A stretch of DNA of 64,000 nucleotides from Bradyrhizobium frederickii (GCF_004570865.1 NZ_SPQS01000006.1:62001-126000); one strand, 5' to 3'. Positions 1-9,316 are shown, counted from the first letter of the stretch. Numbers and translations: made by a program. Notes: generated from the sequence alone by a model not told the origin.

Positions 1-108
1 GTCATTCCGGGGCGCGACGAAGTCGCGAGCCCGGAATCCATTCATCCATCTACGCCGGGGCCAAATGGATTCCGGGCTCCCTCGCTCCCGCTCGGGGCCC
101 GGAATGAC
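1..108. repeat. Intergenic palindromic repeat, GTCATTCCGG family (possibly cut by the window edge)
   Basis: The ends GTCATTCCGG (1-10) and CCGGAATGAC (99-108) are exact inverted repeats, and the interior pairs ATCCATT/AATGGAT-type segments. It has the same ends as the elements at 28366-28494 and 59575-59699 but a different interior. It begins exactly at base 1, so its left border cannot be judged. It is non-coding. Confidence 0.75.
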
Positions 109-156
109 CGAGAAGATCGTCGGATGTGCGCTATAGGCACCGGCAATGTTGAACCC

Positions 157-278
157 GTCATCCTGAGGCGCGAGTGGCGCGATGCGGAGCATCGCGCCGG
201 GAGCAGCGGCCGGGATGCAGCCGGGCCGTCGTCCTTCGAGGCTCGCCCTGCGTTGCAGGACGAGCACCTCAGGATGAC
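157..278. repeat. Intergenic palindromic repeat, GTCATCCTGAGG family
   Basis: Exact 12-bp terminal inverted repeats, GTCATCCTGAGG (157-168) and CCTCAGGATGAC (267-278). The interior contains a TCCTTCGAGG segment shared with the copy at 21075-21184. It sits just past the 3' end of the HxlR gene at 293 and may also end transcription there. Confidence 0.8.
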
Positions 279-292
279 GGTGACAGACTTGG

Positions 293-748
293 CTAGCCGT
301 TATTGCGCCGATCGAACTGCGTCCGTGCCGCCTCGATCTGCGTCAGGTGGTCCATCGCCCACTCCCCAAGCGCCTTCACCGGCTCCGACAGCCCTCGGCC
401 GAGATCGGTCAGCTCATAGTCGACACGCGGCGGAATCGTCGGAAAGATCGTGCGCGTCACCAGGCCGTCACGCTCCAGCCCACGCAATGTCAGGGTCAGC
501 ATCCGCTGGGAGATGCCGTTGATCATGCGCTTCAGCTCGTTGAAGCGCTTCGGCCCGTCGCCGAGCATCATGATCACCAACACGCTCCATTTGTCGCCGA
601 CACGGGACAGCACGGAGGCGACCCCGCGGCAGTCCGCATGATCAGGATCCGGCCGCGGCAAGGCGGTCAAATCGGTGTGCGCAGGTTTCAAAGATGTGCC
701 CATGGCCCAAAAAAGTGCGTTCTTGCGGGGATTTCGGTAGTCACTCAT
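293..748 (-). CDS. HxlR-family transcriptional regulator
   Basis: A 151-aa winged-helix regulator of the HxlR (DUF24) family, cytosolic and DNA-binding, usually sensing redox-active electrophiles or quinones. The core domain runs from the cysteine at about residue 40 ([16 protein letters not shown]) through the recognition helix ([19 protein letters not shown]) to the wing ([12 protein letters not shown]). The conserved Cys next to the first helix is the usual thiol sensor in this family. The start at 748 has an AGGA ribosome site; an internal ATG at 703 is the alternative. The gene is divergent from the azoreductase-like gene at 788 with only 39 bp between them, so it very probably controls that gene and itself. 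Confidence 0.85.
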   Translation of the reverse strand: MSDYRNPRKNALFWAMGTSLKPAHTDLTALPRPDPDHADCRGVASVLSRVGDKWSVLVIMMLGDGPKRFNELKRMINGISQRMLTLTLRGLERDGLVTRTIFPTIPPRVDYELTDLGRGLSEPVKALGEWAMDHLTQIEAARTQFDRRNNG

Positions 749-756
749 GTAGTCCT

Positions 757-773
757 GGTTACAAACTTATACC
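757..773. promoter_or_regulatory. Candidate HxlR operator in a 39-bp divergent promoter
   Basis: The segment GGTTACAAACTTATACC is the only A/T-rich, partly symmetric sequence (GGT...ACC ends) between two divergent starts. The dyad is imperfect. Its location, not its symmetry, is the main argument. Confidence 0.3.
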
Positions 774-787
774 ATGGTGACCCCAAA

Positions 788-1393
788 ATGAAACTTCTCC
801 ATCTCGACTCCAGCGTCCTCGGCCCCCACTCGGTCTCCCGGCAGGTCTCCGCCGCCATCGTCAATCGGCTGCGCCAGGCAACGCCCTCGCTCGAAGTGGC
901 CTATCGCGACCTGACCCAGGCCCCGCTTGCCCACCTCTCCGGCTCTCATCTCGCCGCCGCGCAAGGCGCGCCCGCGCCGGCGGAACTCGGACCCGACCTT
1001 GCCGCTGGCGCTGCCGCGCTCGACGAGTTTCTTTCTGCCGACATCGTTGTGATCGGCGCGCCCATGTACAATTTTACGATTCCCAGCCAGCTCAAGGCCT
1101 GGATCGACCGCATCGCCGTGAGGGGCAAGACGTTCAGCTACGGCCCTAACGGACCGCAGGGCCTCGCCGGCGGCAAACGTGTGATCATCGCGATCTCGCG
1201 CGGTGGCTATTACGGCGCGGGCTCGCCCGCCGCGGCGCTAGAGCACCTGGAAACGTACTTGCGCAGCGTGTTCGGGTTCATCGGGATCAATCCCGAATTC
1301 ATCGTCGCCGACGGCATCCAGGTCGGGCCGGAGCATCGCGAGAAGGCGCTGGCCGACGCACTCCACGCCGCCGCAAGCCTGCGCGCCGCCTGA
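788..1393 (+). CDS. azoR: FMN-dependent NADH azoreductase-like quinone reductase
   Basis: A 201-aa flavodoxin-fold oxidoreductase of the AzoR/NAD(P)H-quinone reductase family, which reduces quinones and azo compounds by two electrons. It opens with [18 protein letters not shown] (phosphate-binding loop for FMN) and carries the signature [18 protein letters not shown] and the loop SRGGYY near residue 138, all diagnostic of AzoR. The length matches the family (about 200 aa). The reading frame is open further upstream (from 347), but that part lies antisense to the HxlR gene; the start MKLLHLDS is where family members begin. The divergent HxlR regulator suggests induction by electrophilic or quinone stress. 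Confidence 0.9.
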   Translation: MKLLHLDSSVLGPHSVSRQVSAAIVNRLRQATPSLEVAYRDLTQAPLAHLSGSHLAAAQGAPAPAELGPDLAAGAAALDEFLSADIVVIGAPMYNFTIPSQLKAWIDRIAVRGKTFSYGPNGPQGLAGGKRVIIAISRGGYYGAGSPAAALEHLETYLRSVFGFIGINPEFIVADGIQVGPEHREKALADALHAAASLRAA

Positions 1394-1467
1394 GGTCGCA
1401 AGACGCAGGATTCGGCCGGCGCAATTGCGGACGCGGCGCCGGCCGATTCAGATTGTGGCCGATTTGA

Positions 1468-2241
1468 TCAGCCGCGATAGATCGGCGCGCCGCTTGGAGA
1501 GGCCACCGCGCCGCCGTCGACGAAGATCTCCTGGCCCTGCACATGCGCGGCATCGTCGGAGGCGAGGAACAGCACCGTCTTCGCAACGTGATCGGTCTCG
1601 CCGATGCGGCCGAGCGGCGTCGACAGCGCGATCCGCTGCTCGAACGCCTTCTCGGCTTCCGGTGTCGCGGTCGCAGGCCCCCAGATCGGCGTGCGGATCG
1701 CGCCGGGCGCCACGACGTTGACGCGAATGCCGCGCGGCGACAGCTCGGAGGCCATGATCCGCGCCATCGCCCGCACGCCGGCCTTCGCGGCGCCGTAGGC
1801 CGCGTAACCGGGAATGCCGAGCACCGAGATCACCGAGCCGTTGAGGACGATCGAGGCGTTGTCGTTGAGATGAGGCAGCGCCGACTGCACCGTGAAGAAC
1901 ACGCCGGTCAGGTTGGTGCTGATGACCCTCTCGAACACGTCAAGCGTGGCCGAGCCCAGCGGCGTGCCGCCGGCGATGCCGGCATTGGCGAACACGATGT
2001 CGAACTTGCCGAACTTTTCGGCGCCCTGCTTGATCGCAGCTTCGGTCGCGGCGATGTCGGTGGCATCGGCGGCGAGCGCGAGCGCGTTCGGCCCGAGCTG
2101 CTTCGCCGCACTCTCCAGCGTCTCCTTGTTGCGCCCGGTGATCACCACCTTGGCGCCTTCGGCCACGAACAGTCTTGCGGTCGCAAGGCCGATGCCGCTA
2201 TTGCCGCCGGTGATCAGGGCCGTCTTGTTCGTCAGTCTCAC
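1468..2241 (-). CDS. SDR-family NAD(P)-dependent oxidoreductase
   Basis: A classical short-chain dehydrogenase of about 257 aa. The N-terminal cofactor motif is TGGNSGIG, followed by the NAG motif (FANAGIAGG), the catalytic Ser in LNGSVIS, the YxxxK pair in YAAYGAAKAG, and the C-terminal PG motif (VAPGAIRTPIWG). I chose the GTG at 2241 because GGAG lies 7-8 bases upstream and the protein then begins a few residues before the Rossmann strand; ATGs at 2262-2266 would put the start inside the operator palindrome. Substrate unknown. It is divergent from an HxlR regulator at 2363 across a strong palindrome, so it is probably that regulator's target. Confidence 0.9.
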   Translation of the reverse strand: MRLTNKTALITGGNSGIGLATARLFVAEGAKVVITGRNKETLESAAKQLGPNALALAADATDIAATEAAIKQGAEKFGKFDIVFANAGIAGGTPLGSATLDVFERVISTNLTGVFFTVQSALPHLNDNASIVLNGSVISVLGIPGYAAYGAAKAGVRAMARIMASELSPRGIRVNVVAPGAIRTPIWGPATATPEAEKAFEQRIALSTPLGRIGETDHVAKTVLFLASDDAAHVQGQEIFVDGGAVASPSGAPIYRG

Positions 2242-2252
2242 GCTCGCCTCCA

Positions 2253-2311
2253 GTGGTTGCATCATAAAACTAGATTGCCATCTAGGGCGCATGGTTTTAT
2301 GATGCAACCAC
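2253..2311. promoter_or_regulatory. Nested palindromic operator between the SDR gene and its HxlR regulator
   Basis: An exact 18-bp inverted repeat, GTGGTTGCATCATAAAAC (2253-2270) and GTTTTATGATGCAACCAC (2294-2311), encloses a second dyad, CTAGAT (2270-2275) TGCC ATCTAG (2280-2285). A promoter reading toward the regulator is visible: TTGCCA (2275-2280), a 17-bp spacer, then TATGAT (2298-2303). The same TATGAT hexamer lies in the mirror arm, facing the SDR gene. A dimeric repressor bound here would cover both -10 elements. Confidence 0.8.
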
Positions 2312-2362
2312 ACAAGCGCGTGATCGGCGTTCGGATCGTGCGAACGCGACAGGACCGGAACG

Positions 2363-2827
2363 ATGGTGAAACGAACGAGCTTCGAGGGCGATTCCTGCCC
2401 GATCGCGCGCTCATTGGAGGCGATCGGCGATTGGTGGTCGCTGCTGATCATCCGCGAGGCGTTGTTCGGCCTGCGCCGTTTCGGCGAGTTTCAGAGCAAG
2501 CTCGGCATGGCCAAGAACATCCTGTCCGTGCGGCTGCGTTCACTCGTCGATCACGGCATTCTGGCCACCGCCCCCGCCTCCGACGGCAGCGCGTATCAAG
2601 AATATGTGCTGACGGCGAAGGGCCGCGGCACCTTCCCGATCCTGGTGGCGCTGCGGCAATGGAGCGAGGAGTTCGACGACCATCCCGAGGAGATCGCGAC
2701 CATTTTGGTCGATCGCGAGAAGGGCCGCCCGGTGAAGAAGCTGGAAATGCGCGCAGAGGATGGGCGGCTGCTCAGTCCCGCCGACACCACGCTGAAGCCG
2801 CGGCCGGCGCGACGGCGGTCGGCCTGA
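2363..2827 (+). CDS. HxlR-family transcriptional regulator
   Basis: A 154-aa winged-helix regulator of the HxlR family. The conserved core reads from about residue 12 (CPIARSLEAIGDWWSLLIIR) through RRFGEFQSKLGMAKNILSVR to LVDHGILATAP and the wing segment YVLTAKGRG. The Cys at residue about 12 is the usual family cysteine. The C-terminal tail from residue about 105 is a longer, charged extension typical of the HxlR subgroup found next to dehydrogenases. It is divergent from the SDR gene and probably autoregulates through the 2253-2311 palindrome, which overlaps its own promoter. Confidence 0.88.
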   Translation: MVKRTSFEGDSCPIARSLEAIGDWWSLLIIREALFGLRRFGEFQSKLGMAKNILSVRLRSLVDHGILATAPASDGSAYQEYVLTAKGRGTFPILVALRQWSEEFDDHPEEIATILVDREKGRPVKKLEMRAEDGRLLSPADTTLKPRPARRRSA

Positions 2828-2879
2828 TTGCGGCGACGAGCTGCCACCACGCCGTCAATGCCAGCGGGGCGAACTCTGG

Positions 2880-3224
2880 CTAGCATCCGACCAGGGTAGC
2901 CCTGCGAACCATTTTCAGGCGATCGGCGCGTTGGCGCTGGCCGAACTCGGCCTCGTAGTTCAGATCATAAACGCAGCCGACCTTCATGGCGGCAAAGTCT
3001 GCATTCCGCTCGATCGTGTAATGACCGGAAGGCTCCGTCTTGAGATGGACGCGACCGGGCTCGAACCAAGCTTGATCGACGCCGCGATAGATCACCCGAT
3101 CGGTCCAGCCGACGGTCGCAAACCAAAGGATCAAGCCTCCGATCAATGCCGCCATGATCACGAGGCCACGAACATCGTTGCGGAGCTTGTCCGCAAGGCT
3201 CGAGAGATTGAACGCGTTCTTCAC
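2880..3224 (-). CDS. Conserved hypothetical single-pass membrane protein
   Basis: 114 aa. Residues about 19-42 (DVRGLVIMAALIGGLILWF) form one hydrophobic segment preceded by a basic, polar cytosolic start; the rest is predicted outside the membrane, with two cysteines (about residues 84 and 114) that could pair in the periplasm. No domain is recognised. Codon use matches its neighbours, supporting a real gene. It stands alone between the HxlR gene and another small hypothetical on the same strand. Function unknown. Confidence 0.6.
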   Translation of the reverse strand: MKNAFNLSSLADKLRNDVRGLVIMAALIGGLILWFATVGWTDRVIYRGVDQAWFEPGRVHLKTEPSGHYTIERNADFAAMKVGCVYDLNYEAEFGQRQRADRLKMVRRATLVGC

Positions 3225-3278
3225 ATTGGCTTTGTCGTCGGTAGAACGCGATAGTTCACGCCAAACTATCCAGCCTTG

Positions 3279-3545
3279 TCATGACAGCTTGCGCTTGCTC
3301 CGCAGCCTCAAGTGCTCGTCGGCCTCGAGCTTGGTCATGCCCAACAGATAATGCAGCACGGCGAGCTTGTGCCGCTCGGCGAGCTTGCGTAGCGCCCCGA
3401 CCTGTTCGGCGATGAAGGCGACGGCCTCGTCCGCGCCGCCCTCCCCCGGTTCCTCGTGACGCGAGCCTCGCGGCGCGCCGACAGTGGCGCGCGCCCGTTT
3501 CTTTCCCGGCCTAGTCACCAGTCCCCACCCGAATCCATGCCCCAC
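3279..3545 (-). CDS. Small conserved hypothetical protein
   Basis: 88 aa. The first 35 residues are basic and low-complexity; residues about 40-80 form an amphipathic, probably helical segment (ADEAVAFIAEQVGALRKLAE...LHYLLGMTKLEADEHLRL) and the end is basic (RSKRKLS). I do not recognise a named family. The helical half has codon usage and composition like a genuine protein; the N-terminal half is weaker, and the true start could be internal. It is divergent from topA. Confidence 0.5.
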   Translation of the reverse strand: MGHGFGWGLVTRPGKKRARATVGAPRGSRHEEPGEGGADEAVAFIAEQVGALRKLAERHKLAVLHYLLGMTKLEADEHLRLRSKRKLS

Positions 3546-3744
3546 GCGACATTACGCCGACATCGGCCGCAACTCCAAGGTGGTGTTTTACAACTTTTTC
3601 GATATGAAACTTTTCCCATTCGGCGGGCCTTCGACACCCGTCGATTTGACAGCGGAGGCCTCACCACCCATGTTCGGGTCGAAACGGCCGACCCGAATCC
3701 TTTCGTTTTCGGCCTCAGATTTTCCCGTAAGTTACTGGAACTAC

Positions 3745-6501
3745 ATGAATATCGTCATTGTGGAGTCGCCGGCGAAAGCCAAGACGATCAACAAGTATTT
3801 GGGCTCGTCCTATGAGGTTCTGGCCTCGTTCGGCCATGTCCGCGACCTGCCGGCGAAGAACGGTTCCGTCGATCCCGATGCCAATTTCAAGATGATCTGG
3901 GAGGTCGACCCCAAGGCGGCCGGCCGGCTCAACGACATCGCCAAGTCCCTGAAGAACGCCGATCGCCTGATTCTCGCCACCGACCCTGATCGCGAGGGCG
4001 AGGCCATCTCCTGGCACGTGCTGGAGGTGCTGAAGGAAAAGCGCGCGCTGAAGGATCAGAAGATCGAGCGGGTGGTGTTCAACGCCATCACCAAGCAGGC
4101 GGTCTCGGACGCCATGAAGCATCCGCGCCAGATCGACGGCGCGCTGGTCGACGCCTATATGGCGCGCCGTGCCCTCGACTACCTCGTCGGCTTCACCCTC
4201 TCCCCGGTGCTGTGGCGCAAGCTGCCCGGCGCCCGCTCGGCCGGCCGCGTGCAGTCGGTGGCGCTGCGCCTCGTCTGCGACCGCGAGCTCGAGATCGAGA
4301 AGTTCGTCGCGCGTGAATATTGGTCGCTGATCGCGACGCTGCTCACGCCGCGCGGCGATGCGTTCGAAGCCCGCCTCGTCGGCGCCGACGGCAAGAAGAT
4401 CCAGCGCCTCGACATCGGCACCGGCGCGGAGGCCGAGGACTTCAAGAAGGCGCTGGAAGCGGCGAGCTACGCCGTCACCGCGGTCGATGCCAAGCCGGCC
4501 CGGCGCAATCCGCAGGCGCCCTTCACCACCTCGACGCTGCAACAGGAAGCCAGCCGCAAATACGGCTTTGCGCCGGCGCACACGATGCGGATCGCCCAGC
4601 GGCTCTATGAAGGCATCGACATCGGCGGCGAGACCACCGGACTCATTACTTATATGCGTACCGACGGCGTGCAGATCGATCCGTCAGCGATCACCCAGGC
4701 CCGCAAGGTGATCGGCGAGGATTACGGCAACGCCTATGTGCCGGATACCCCGCGCCAGTACCAGGCCAAGGCCAAGAACGCGCAGGAAGCCCACGAAGCG
4801 ATCCGCCCGACCGACATGTCCCGCCGCCCCGCGAGCATGAGCCGCAGGCTCGATGCCGATCAGGCGAAGCTCTATGAGCTGATCTGGAAGCGCACCATCG
4901 CGAGCCAGATGGAATCGGCCGAGCTCGAGCGCACCACCGTCGACATCACGGCCAAGGCAGGCTCCCGCACGCTGGAGCTGCGCGCCACCGGCCAGGTCGT
5001 CAAGTTCGACGGCTTCCTGGCGCTCTATCAGGAAGGCCGCGACGACGAGGAGGACGAGGATTCGCGCCGCCTGCCCGCGATGAGCCAGGGCGAGGCGGTG
5101 AAACGGCAGAGCCTGTCGGTCACCCAGCACTTCACCGAGCCGCCGCCGCGCTTCTCCGAGGCCTCGCTGGTCAAGCGCATGGAAGAGCTCGGCATCGGCC
5201 GTCCCTCGACCTACGCCTCGATCCTCCAGGTTCTGAAGGACCGCGGCTACGTCAAGCTGGAGAAGAAGCGCCTGCACGGCGAGGACAAGGGCCGGGTCGT
5301 GATCGCGTTCCTGGAGAGCTTCTTCAGCCGCTACGTCGAGTACGACTTCACCGCGGGCCTCGAGGAGCAGCTCGACCGCATCTCCAACAACGAGATCTCC
5401 TGGCAGCAGGTGCTGAAGGATTTCTGGACAGGCTTCATCGGCGCCGTCGACGAGATCAAGGATCTGCGCGTCGCGCAGGTGCTCGACGTGCTCGACGAGA
5501 TGCTCGGGCCGCACATCTATCCGCCCCGCGCCGACGGCGGCGACGTCCGGCAGTGCCCGAATTGCGGCACCGGCCGGCTGAATCTCAAGGCCGGCAAGTT
5601 CGGCGCCTTCGTCGGCTGCTCTAACTATCCGGAGTGCCGCTACACCCGCCAGCTCGCCGCCGATGGCGAGGCCAGCGCCGACCGTTCGCTCGGCCAGGAT
5701 CCTGACACCGGGCGCGATGTCTGGGTCAAGGCCGGCCGGTTCGGACCCTACATCCAGCTCGGCGAGCAGAAGGATTATGAGGAAGGCGAGAAGCCCAAGC
5801 GCGCCGGCATCCCGAAAGGCACCTCGCCCGGCGATGTCGATCTCGAGCTTGCGCTGAAACTCTTGTCGCTGCCGCGCGAGATCGGCAAGCATCCGGAGAC
5901 CGGCCAGCCCATCACCGCCGGGCTCGGCCGCTTCGGGCCGTTCGTGAAGCACGAGAAGACCTACGCCAGCCTCGAGGCCGGCGACGAGGTGTTCGACATC
6001 GGGCTCAACCGCGCGGTGACGCTGATCGCGGAGAAGGTCGCCAAGGGCCCGAGCCGCCGCTTCGGCGCCGATCCCGGCAAGGCGCTCGGCGATCATCCCA
6101 CCCTCGGCACCGTCACCGTGAAGAGCGGCCGTTACGGCGCCTATGTCGCTGCCGGCGGCGTCAACGCGACGATCCCGGCCGAGTTCGAAAAGGACACCGT
6201 CACGCTCGCCCAGGCCATCGCCCTGATCGACGAGCGCGCGGCCAAGGGCGGCGGAAAGAGCGGCAAGGCCAAAGCCAAGAAGGCGGCCAAGCCGGCCAAG
6301 GCCAAGAAGACTGCAGAGAAGGCCGCGGACGGCGAGGACACCCCGCCAAAGCCGAAGAAACCGGCCGCGAAGAAGGCGGCCAAATCGAAAACCGAATCCA
6401 TCAGCAAGGCGCGCGCCGCCGTGCCGTCGACGGCAAAAACGTCGCCGACCAAGGCCGCCGCCACCAAGGCTCCGGCCAAGAAGAGTGCCGGAAAGACTTG
6501 A
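3745..6501 (+). CDS. topA: DNA topoisomerase I (type IA)
   Basis: 918 aa, the usual size for Rhizobiales TopA. It relaxes negatively supercoiled DNA through a transient 5'-phosphotyrosine. The N-terminal Toprim domain (IVESPAKAKTINKYLG, later ATDPDREGEAI) leads to the catalytic tyrosine, Y303, in GLITYMRTDG. A C-terminal C4 zinc ribbon begins at C604 (CPNCGTG ... GCSNYPECRY), followed by several topoisomerase C-terminal repeats (GRFGPYIQLG, GRFGPFVKHE, GRYGAYVA) and a Lys/Ala-rich tail that probably binds DNA. The start MNIVIVESPAKAK is the family start; the frame is open further upstream but that part is unlike TopA. It heads a run with rnr, 20 bp downstream. Confidence 0.97.
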   Translation: MNIVIVESPAKAKTINKYLGSSYEVLASFGHVRDLPAKNGSVDPDANFKMIWEVDPKAAGRLNDIAKSLKNADRLILATDPDREGEAISWHVLEVLKEKRALKDQKIERVVFNAITKQAVSDAMKHPRQIDGALVDAYMARRALDYLVGFTLSPVLWRKLPGARSAGRVQSVALRLVCDRELEIEKFVAREYWSLIATLLTPRGDAFEARLVGADGKKIQRLDIGTGAEAEDFKKALEAASYAVTAVDAKPARRNPQAPFTTSTLQQEASRKYGFAPAHTMRIAQRLYEGIDIGGETTGLITYMRTDGVQIDPSAITQARKVIGEDYGNAYVPDTPRQYQAKAKNAQEAHEAIRPTDMSRRPASMSRRLDADQAKLYELIWKRTIASQMESAELERTTVDITAKAGSRTLELRATGQVVKFDGFLALYQEGRDDEEDEDSRRLPAMSQGEAVKRQSLSVTQHFTEPPPRFSEASLVKRMEELGIGRPSTYASILQVLKDRGYVKLEKKRLHGEDKGRVVIAFLESFFSRYVEYDFTAGLEEQLDRISNNEISWQQVLKDFWTGFIGAVDEIKDLRVAQVLDVLDEMLGPHIYPPRADGGDVRQCPNCGTGRLNLKAGKFGAFVGCSNYPECRYTRQLAADGEASADRSLGQDPDTGRDVWVKAGRFGPYIQLGEQKDYEEGEKPKRAGIPKGTSPGDVDLELALKLLSLPREIGKHPETGQPITAGLGRFGPFVKHEKTYASLEAGDEVFDIGLNRAVTLIAEKVAKGPSRRFGADPGKALGDHPTLGTVTVKSGRYGAYVAAGGVNATIPAEFEKDTVTLAQAIALIDERAAKGGGKSGKAKAKKAAKPAKAKKTAEKAADGEDTPPKPKKPAAKKAAKSKTESISKARAAVPSTAKTSPTKAAATKAPAKKSAGKT

Positions 6502-6521
6502 GATCAAGAATTAGAGGTTAA

Positions 6522-8882
6522 GTGAAACGCAAGAATGACCATGGCTTTCCCGACCGGCAAGCCATCGTCGCCTTCATCAAGGCAAATCATGGAAAGGCCG
6601 GGACCCGCGACATCGCACGCGAGTTCGGCCTGAAGAACGCCGATCGCGCCGAGCTCAGGCGCATGCTGCGCGAGCTCGCCGACGACGGAATCGTCAAGAA
6701 GAAGCGCCACAAGGTGTCCGAGCCGGACGCGCTGCCACCCACGCTGCTTGCCGACATTACGGGACGCGACGCCGACGGCGAATTGATCGCCTCCCCCGCC
6801 GAATGGGACGAGGTCGAAAGCGGCGAGCCGCCAAGGATCCTGATCGAGATGCCGCGCCGGCCCAGGCCCGGCACCGCCGCCGGCGTCGGCGACCGCGCGC
6901 TGTTGCGCATCGAGCCGACAGGCGAGGACGAAGGCCCGGCCTGGCGCGGCCGCATCATCAAGGTCATCGACAAGGCCAAGAGCCGTATCCTCGGCGTGTT
7001 CCGCGAGCTTCCCGAAGGTGGCGGGCGGCTCGTGCCCGTCGACAAGAAGTTCGCCGACCGCGAGCTGAACATCGCCAAGACCGATACCGCCGGCGCGCAG
7101 GACGGCGACCTCGTCAGCGTCGACATCGTCCGCTCGCGCGGCTTCGGTCTGGCCTCGGGCCGGGTCAAGGAGAAGCTCGGCTCGGTCAAGTCGGAGAAGG
7201 CGATCAGCCTGATCGCGATCTACGCCCACGACATCCCGTTGCAATTCTCCTCCGCCGCGGAGCGCGAAGCGGAAGCCGCCGAGCCTGCGAACCTGAAGGG
7301 CCGCGAGGACTGGCGCGACGTGCCGCTCGTCACCATCGATCCACCGGATGCGAAGGATCATGACGACGCGGTGCATGCGCAAGCGGACGATGATCCCAAC
7401 AACAAAGGCGGCTTCATCGTCAATGTCGCCATTGCCGATGTCAGCTTCTACGTGCGGCCGGGCTCGGCGCTCGACCGCGACGCGCTCGATCGCGGCAACT
7501 CGGTCTATTTCCCCGACCGCGTCGTGCCGATGCTGCCCGAGCGCATCTCGAACAATCTCTGCTCGCTGGTGCCGGGCGAGCCGCGCGGCGCGCTCGCGGT
7601 GCGCATGGTGCTCGGCCCCGACGGCCGCAAGCGCTCGCATACGTTCCACCGCATCCTGATGCGCTCGGCGGCGAAGCTCGCTTACGCGCAGGCGCAGGCC
7701 GCGATCGACGGTCGGCCCGATGACACCACCGGCCCCCTGCTCGATCCGATATTGAGGCCGCTCTATGCCGCTTACGCCTGCGCCAAGCGCGCGCGGGACG
7801 AGCGCGATCCGCTCAATCTCGATCTGCCCGAGCGCAAGATCCTCTTGAAGAGCGACGGCACGGTCGATCGCGTCGTCGTGCCGGAGCGGCTCGATGCGCA
7901 CAAGCTGATCGAGGAGTTCATGATCCTCGCCAACGTCGCGGCAGCGGAAATGCTGGAGAAGAAATCGCTGCCGCTGATCTACCGCGTGCACGACGAGCCG
8001 ACGCTGGAGAAGGTCCATGCGCTCTCCGAGTTCCTGGAGACGCTCGACGTTCCCTTCACCAAGTCAGGCGCGCTGCGCCCGACGCTGTTCAACCGCGTGC
8101 TGGCCCAGCTCGAAGGCCACGATTATTACCCGCTGGTCAGCGAGGTGGTGCTGCGCGCGCAGGCGCAGGCGGAATATTCCTCGGAGAATTACGGGCACTT
8201 CGGCCTGAATTTGCGCCGCTATGCGCATTTCACCTCGCCGATCCGCCGCTATGCCGACCTCGTCGTGCACCGCGCGCTGGTTCGCGCGCTGGGCATGGGC
8301 GAAGGCGCTCTGCCCGACAGCGAGACGCCGGAAACCTTGAGCGAGGTCGCCGCGCATATTTCGCTGACCGAGCGGCGCGCCATGAAGGCGGAGCGCGAGA
8401 CGGTCGACCGTCTGATCGCGCATCACCTCGCCGATCGCATCGGCGCCAGCTTCCAGGGCCGCGTCTCCGGCGTCACCCGCGCCGGCCTGTTCGTGAAGCT
8501 GAGCGAGACCGGCGCCGACGGATTGATCCCGATCCGATCCCTCGGCACGGAATATTTCAACTATGACGAGAGCCGGCACGCGCTGGTCGGCACGCGCAGC
8601 GGCACCATGTACCAGCTCGGGGACGTCGTCGATGTCCGCCTGATCGAAGCCGCTCCCATCGCCGGCGCGCTGCGCTTCGAGCTGCTGTCATCATCCAGCG
8701 AGACCGCGCCGCGCCAGCGCCGGCCGCTCGGTGCGCAGCGCAAATCCTCCAAGCCCCATCCCGGACGCAGTCCGGAGAGAAAACGCAAGCCGGCGAAGCC
8801 GAAATCCGGCAAACCCGGGAAGGGCAAGGACAAGAACAAGGGAAAGAGCAAGGGCAAAGGCAAGAAGGGCAAGGCATGGTGA
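6522..8882 (+). CDS. rnr: Ribonuclease R (3'-5' exoribonuclease)
   Basis: 786 aa with a GTG start (AGAGGTTAA upstream). Order: N-terminal helix-turn-helix (about residues 1-70), cold-shock-like OB domains, the RNB catalytic domain with the metal-binding run IDPPDAKDHDDAVHA at about residue 270 and the RNB signature in HFTSPIRRYADLVVHR, then an S1 domain (GRVSGVTRAGLFVKL), ending in a Lys/Gly-rich tail. RNase R degrades structured RNA processively. The translated end overlaps the next gene by 7 bp, so the two are translationally coupled. Confidence 0.96.
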   Translation: MKRKNDHGFPDRQAIVAFIKANHGKAGTRDIAREFGLKNADRAELRRMLRELADDGIVKKKRHKVSEPDALPPTLLADITGRDADGELIASPAEWDEVESGEPPRILIEMPRRPRPGTAAGVGDRALLRIEPTGEDEGPAWRGRIIKVIDKAKSRILGVFRELPEGGGRLVPVDKKFADRELNIAKTDTAGAQDGDLVSVDIVRSRGFGLASGRVKEKLGSVKSEKAISLIAIYAHDIPLQFSSAAEREAEAAEPANLKGREDWRDVPLVTIDPPDAKDHDDAVHAQADDDPNNKGGFIVNVAIADVSFYVRPGSALDRDALDRGNSVYFPDRVVPMLPERISNNLCSLVPGEPRGALAVRMVLGPDGRKRSHTFHRILMRSAAKLAYAQAQAAIDGRPDDTTGPLLDPILRPLYAAYACAKRARDERDPLNLDLPERKILLKSDGTVDRVVVPERLDAHKLIEEFMILANVAAAEMLEKKSLPLIYRVHDEPTLEKVHALSEFLETLDVPFTKSGALRPTLFNRVLAQLEGHDYYPLVSEVVLRAQAQAEYSSENYGHFGLNLRRYAHFTSPIRRYADLVVHRALVRALGMGEGALPDSETPETLSEVAAHISLTERRAMKAERETVDRLIAHHLADRIGASFQGRVSGVTRAGLFVKLSETGADGLIPIRSLGTEYFNYDESRHALVGTRSGTMYQLGDVVDVRLIEAAPIAGALRFELLSSSSETAPRQRRPLGAQRKSSKPHPGRSPERKRKPAKPKSGKPGKGKDKNKGKSKGKGKKGKAW

Positions 8883-9316
8883 CGATGAGCACGGCCCCAA
8901 AAATCTGGACGCGCGAGACGGGTCTCATCGAGAAGCGCGACGTCTTTGCGGCGATGAGGCGCGGCTTTCGCGGCCGTTGCCCGCGCTGCGGCGAGGGCAA
9001 GCTGTTCCGCGCTTTCCTGAAGACGGCGGACAATTGCGCCAAATGCGGTCTCGATTTCACGCCACATCGCGCCGACGATCTGCCCGCCTATCTCGTCATC
9101 GTCATCGTCGGCCACATCGTGGTGCCGGCCGTCTTGTGGATCGAGACCAATTACACCACGCCGGTCTGGATCAGCTTCGCCGCCTATCTGCCCTTCACCT
9201 TCGTCGCCTCGCTCGCGCTGCTGCAGCCCGTCAAGGGAGCTGTGGTCGGCTTGCAATGGGCTCTGCGCATGCACGGGTTTGACGAGACCCCTCCGGATGG
9301 TATTCCGCCGGTGTAG
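8876..9316 (+). CDS. DUF983 family membrane protein
   Basis: 146 aa. A short N-terminal cytosolic part carries two CxxC-type pairs (RGRCPRCGEGKLF and NCAKCGLDF, about residues 33-61) that look like a zinc ribbon; two transmembrane segments follow (about 74-95 and 105-125). This is the DUF983 pattern; the molecular function is unknown. An ATG three codons downstream (8885) is an equally good start. The overlap with rnr and the following NUDIX gene suggest one transcript, an order common in Rhizobiales. Confidence 0.88.
   Translation: MVTMSTAPKIWTRETGLIEKRDVFAAMRRGFRGRCPRCGEGKLFRAFLKTADNCAKCGLDFTPHRADDLPAYLVIVIVGHIVVPAVLWIETNYTTPVWISFAAYLPFTFVASLALLQPVKGAVVGLQWALRMHGFDETPPDGIPPV

Noticed and set aside
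4684..6507. 607-codon frame antisense to topA
   Set aside because: Low-complexity shadow frame; TopA motifs on the plus strand explain the region.
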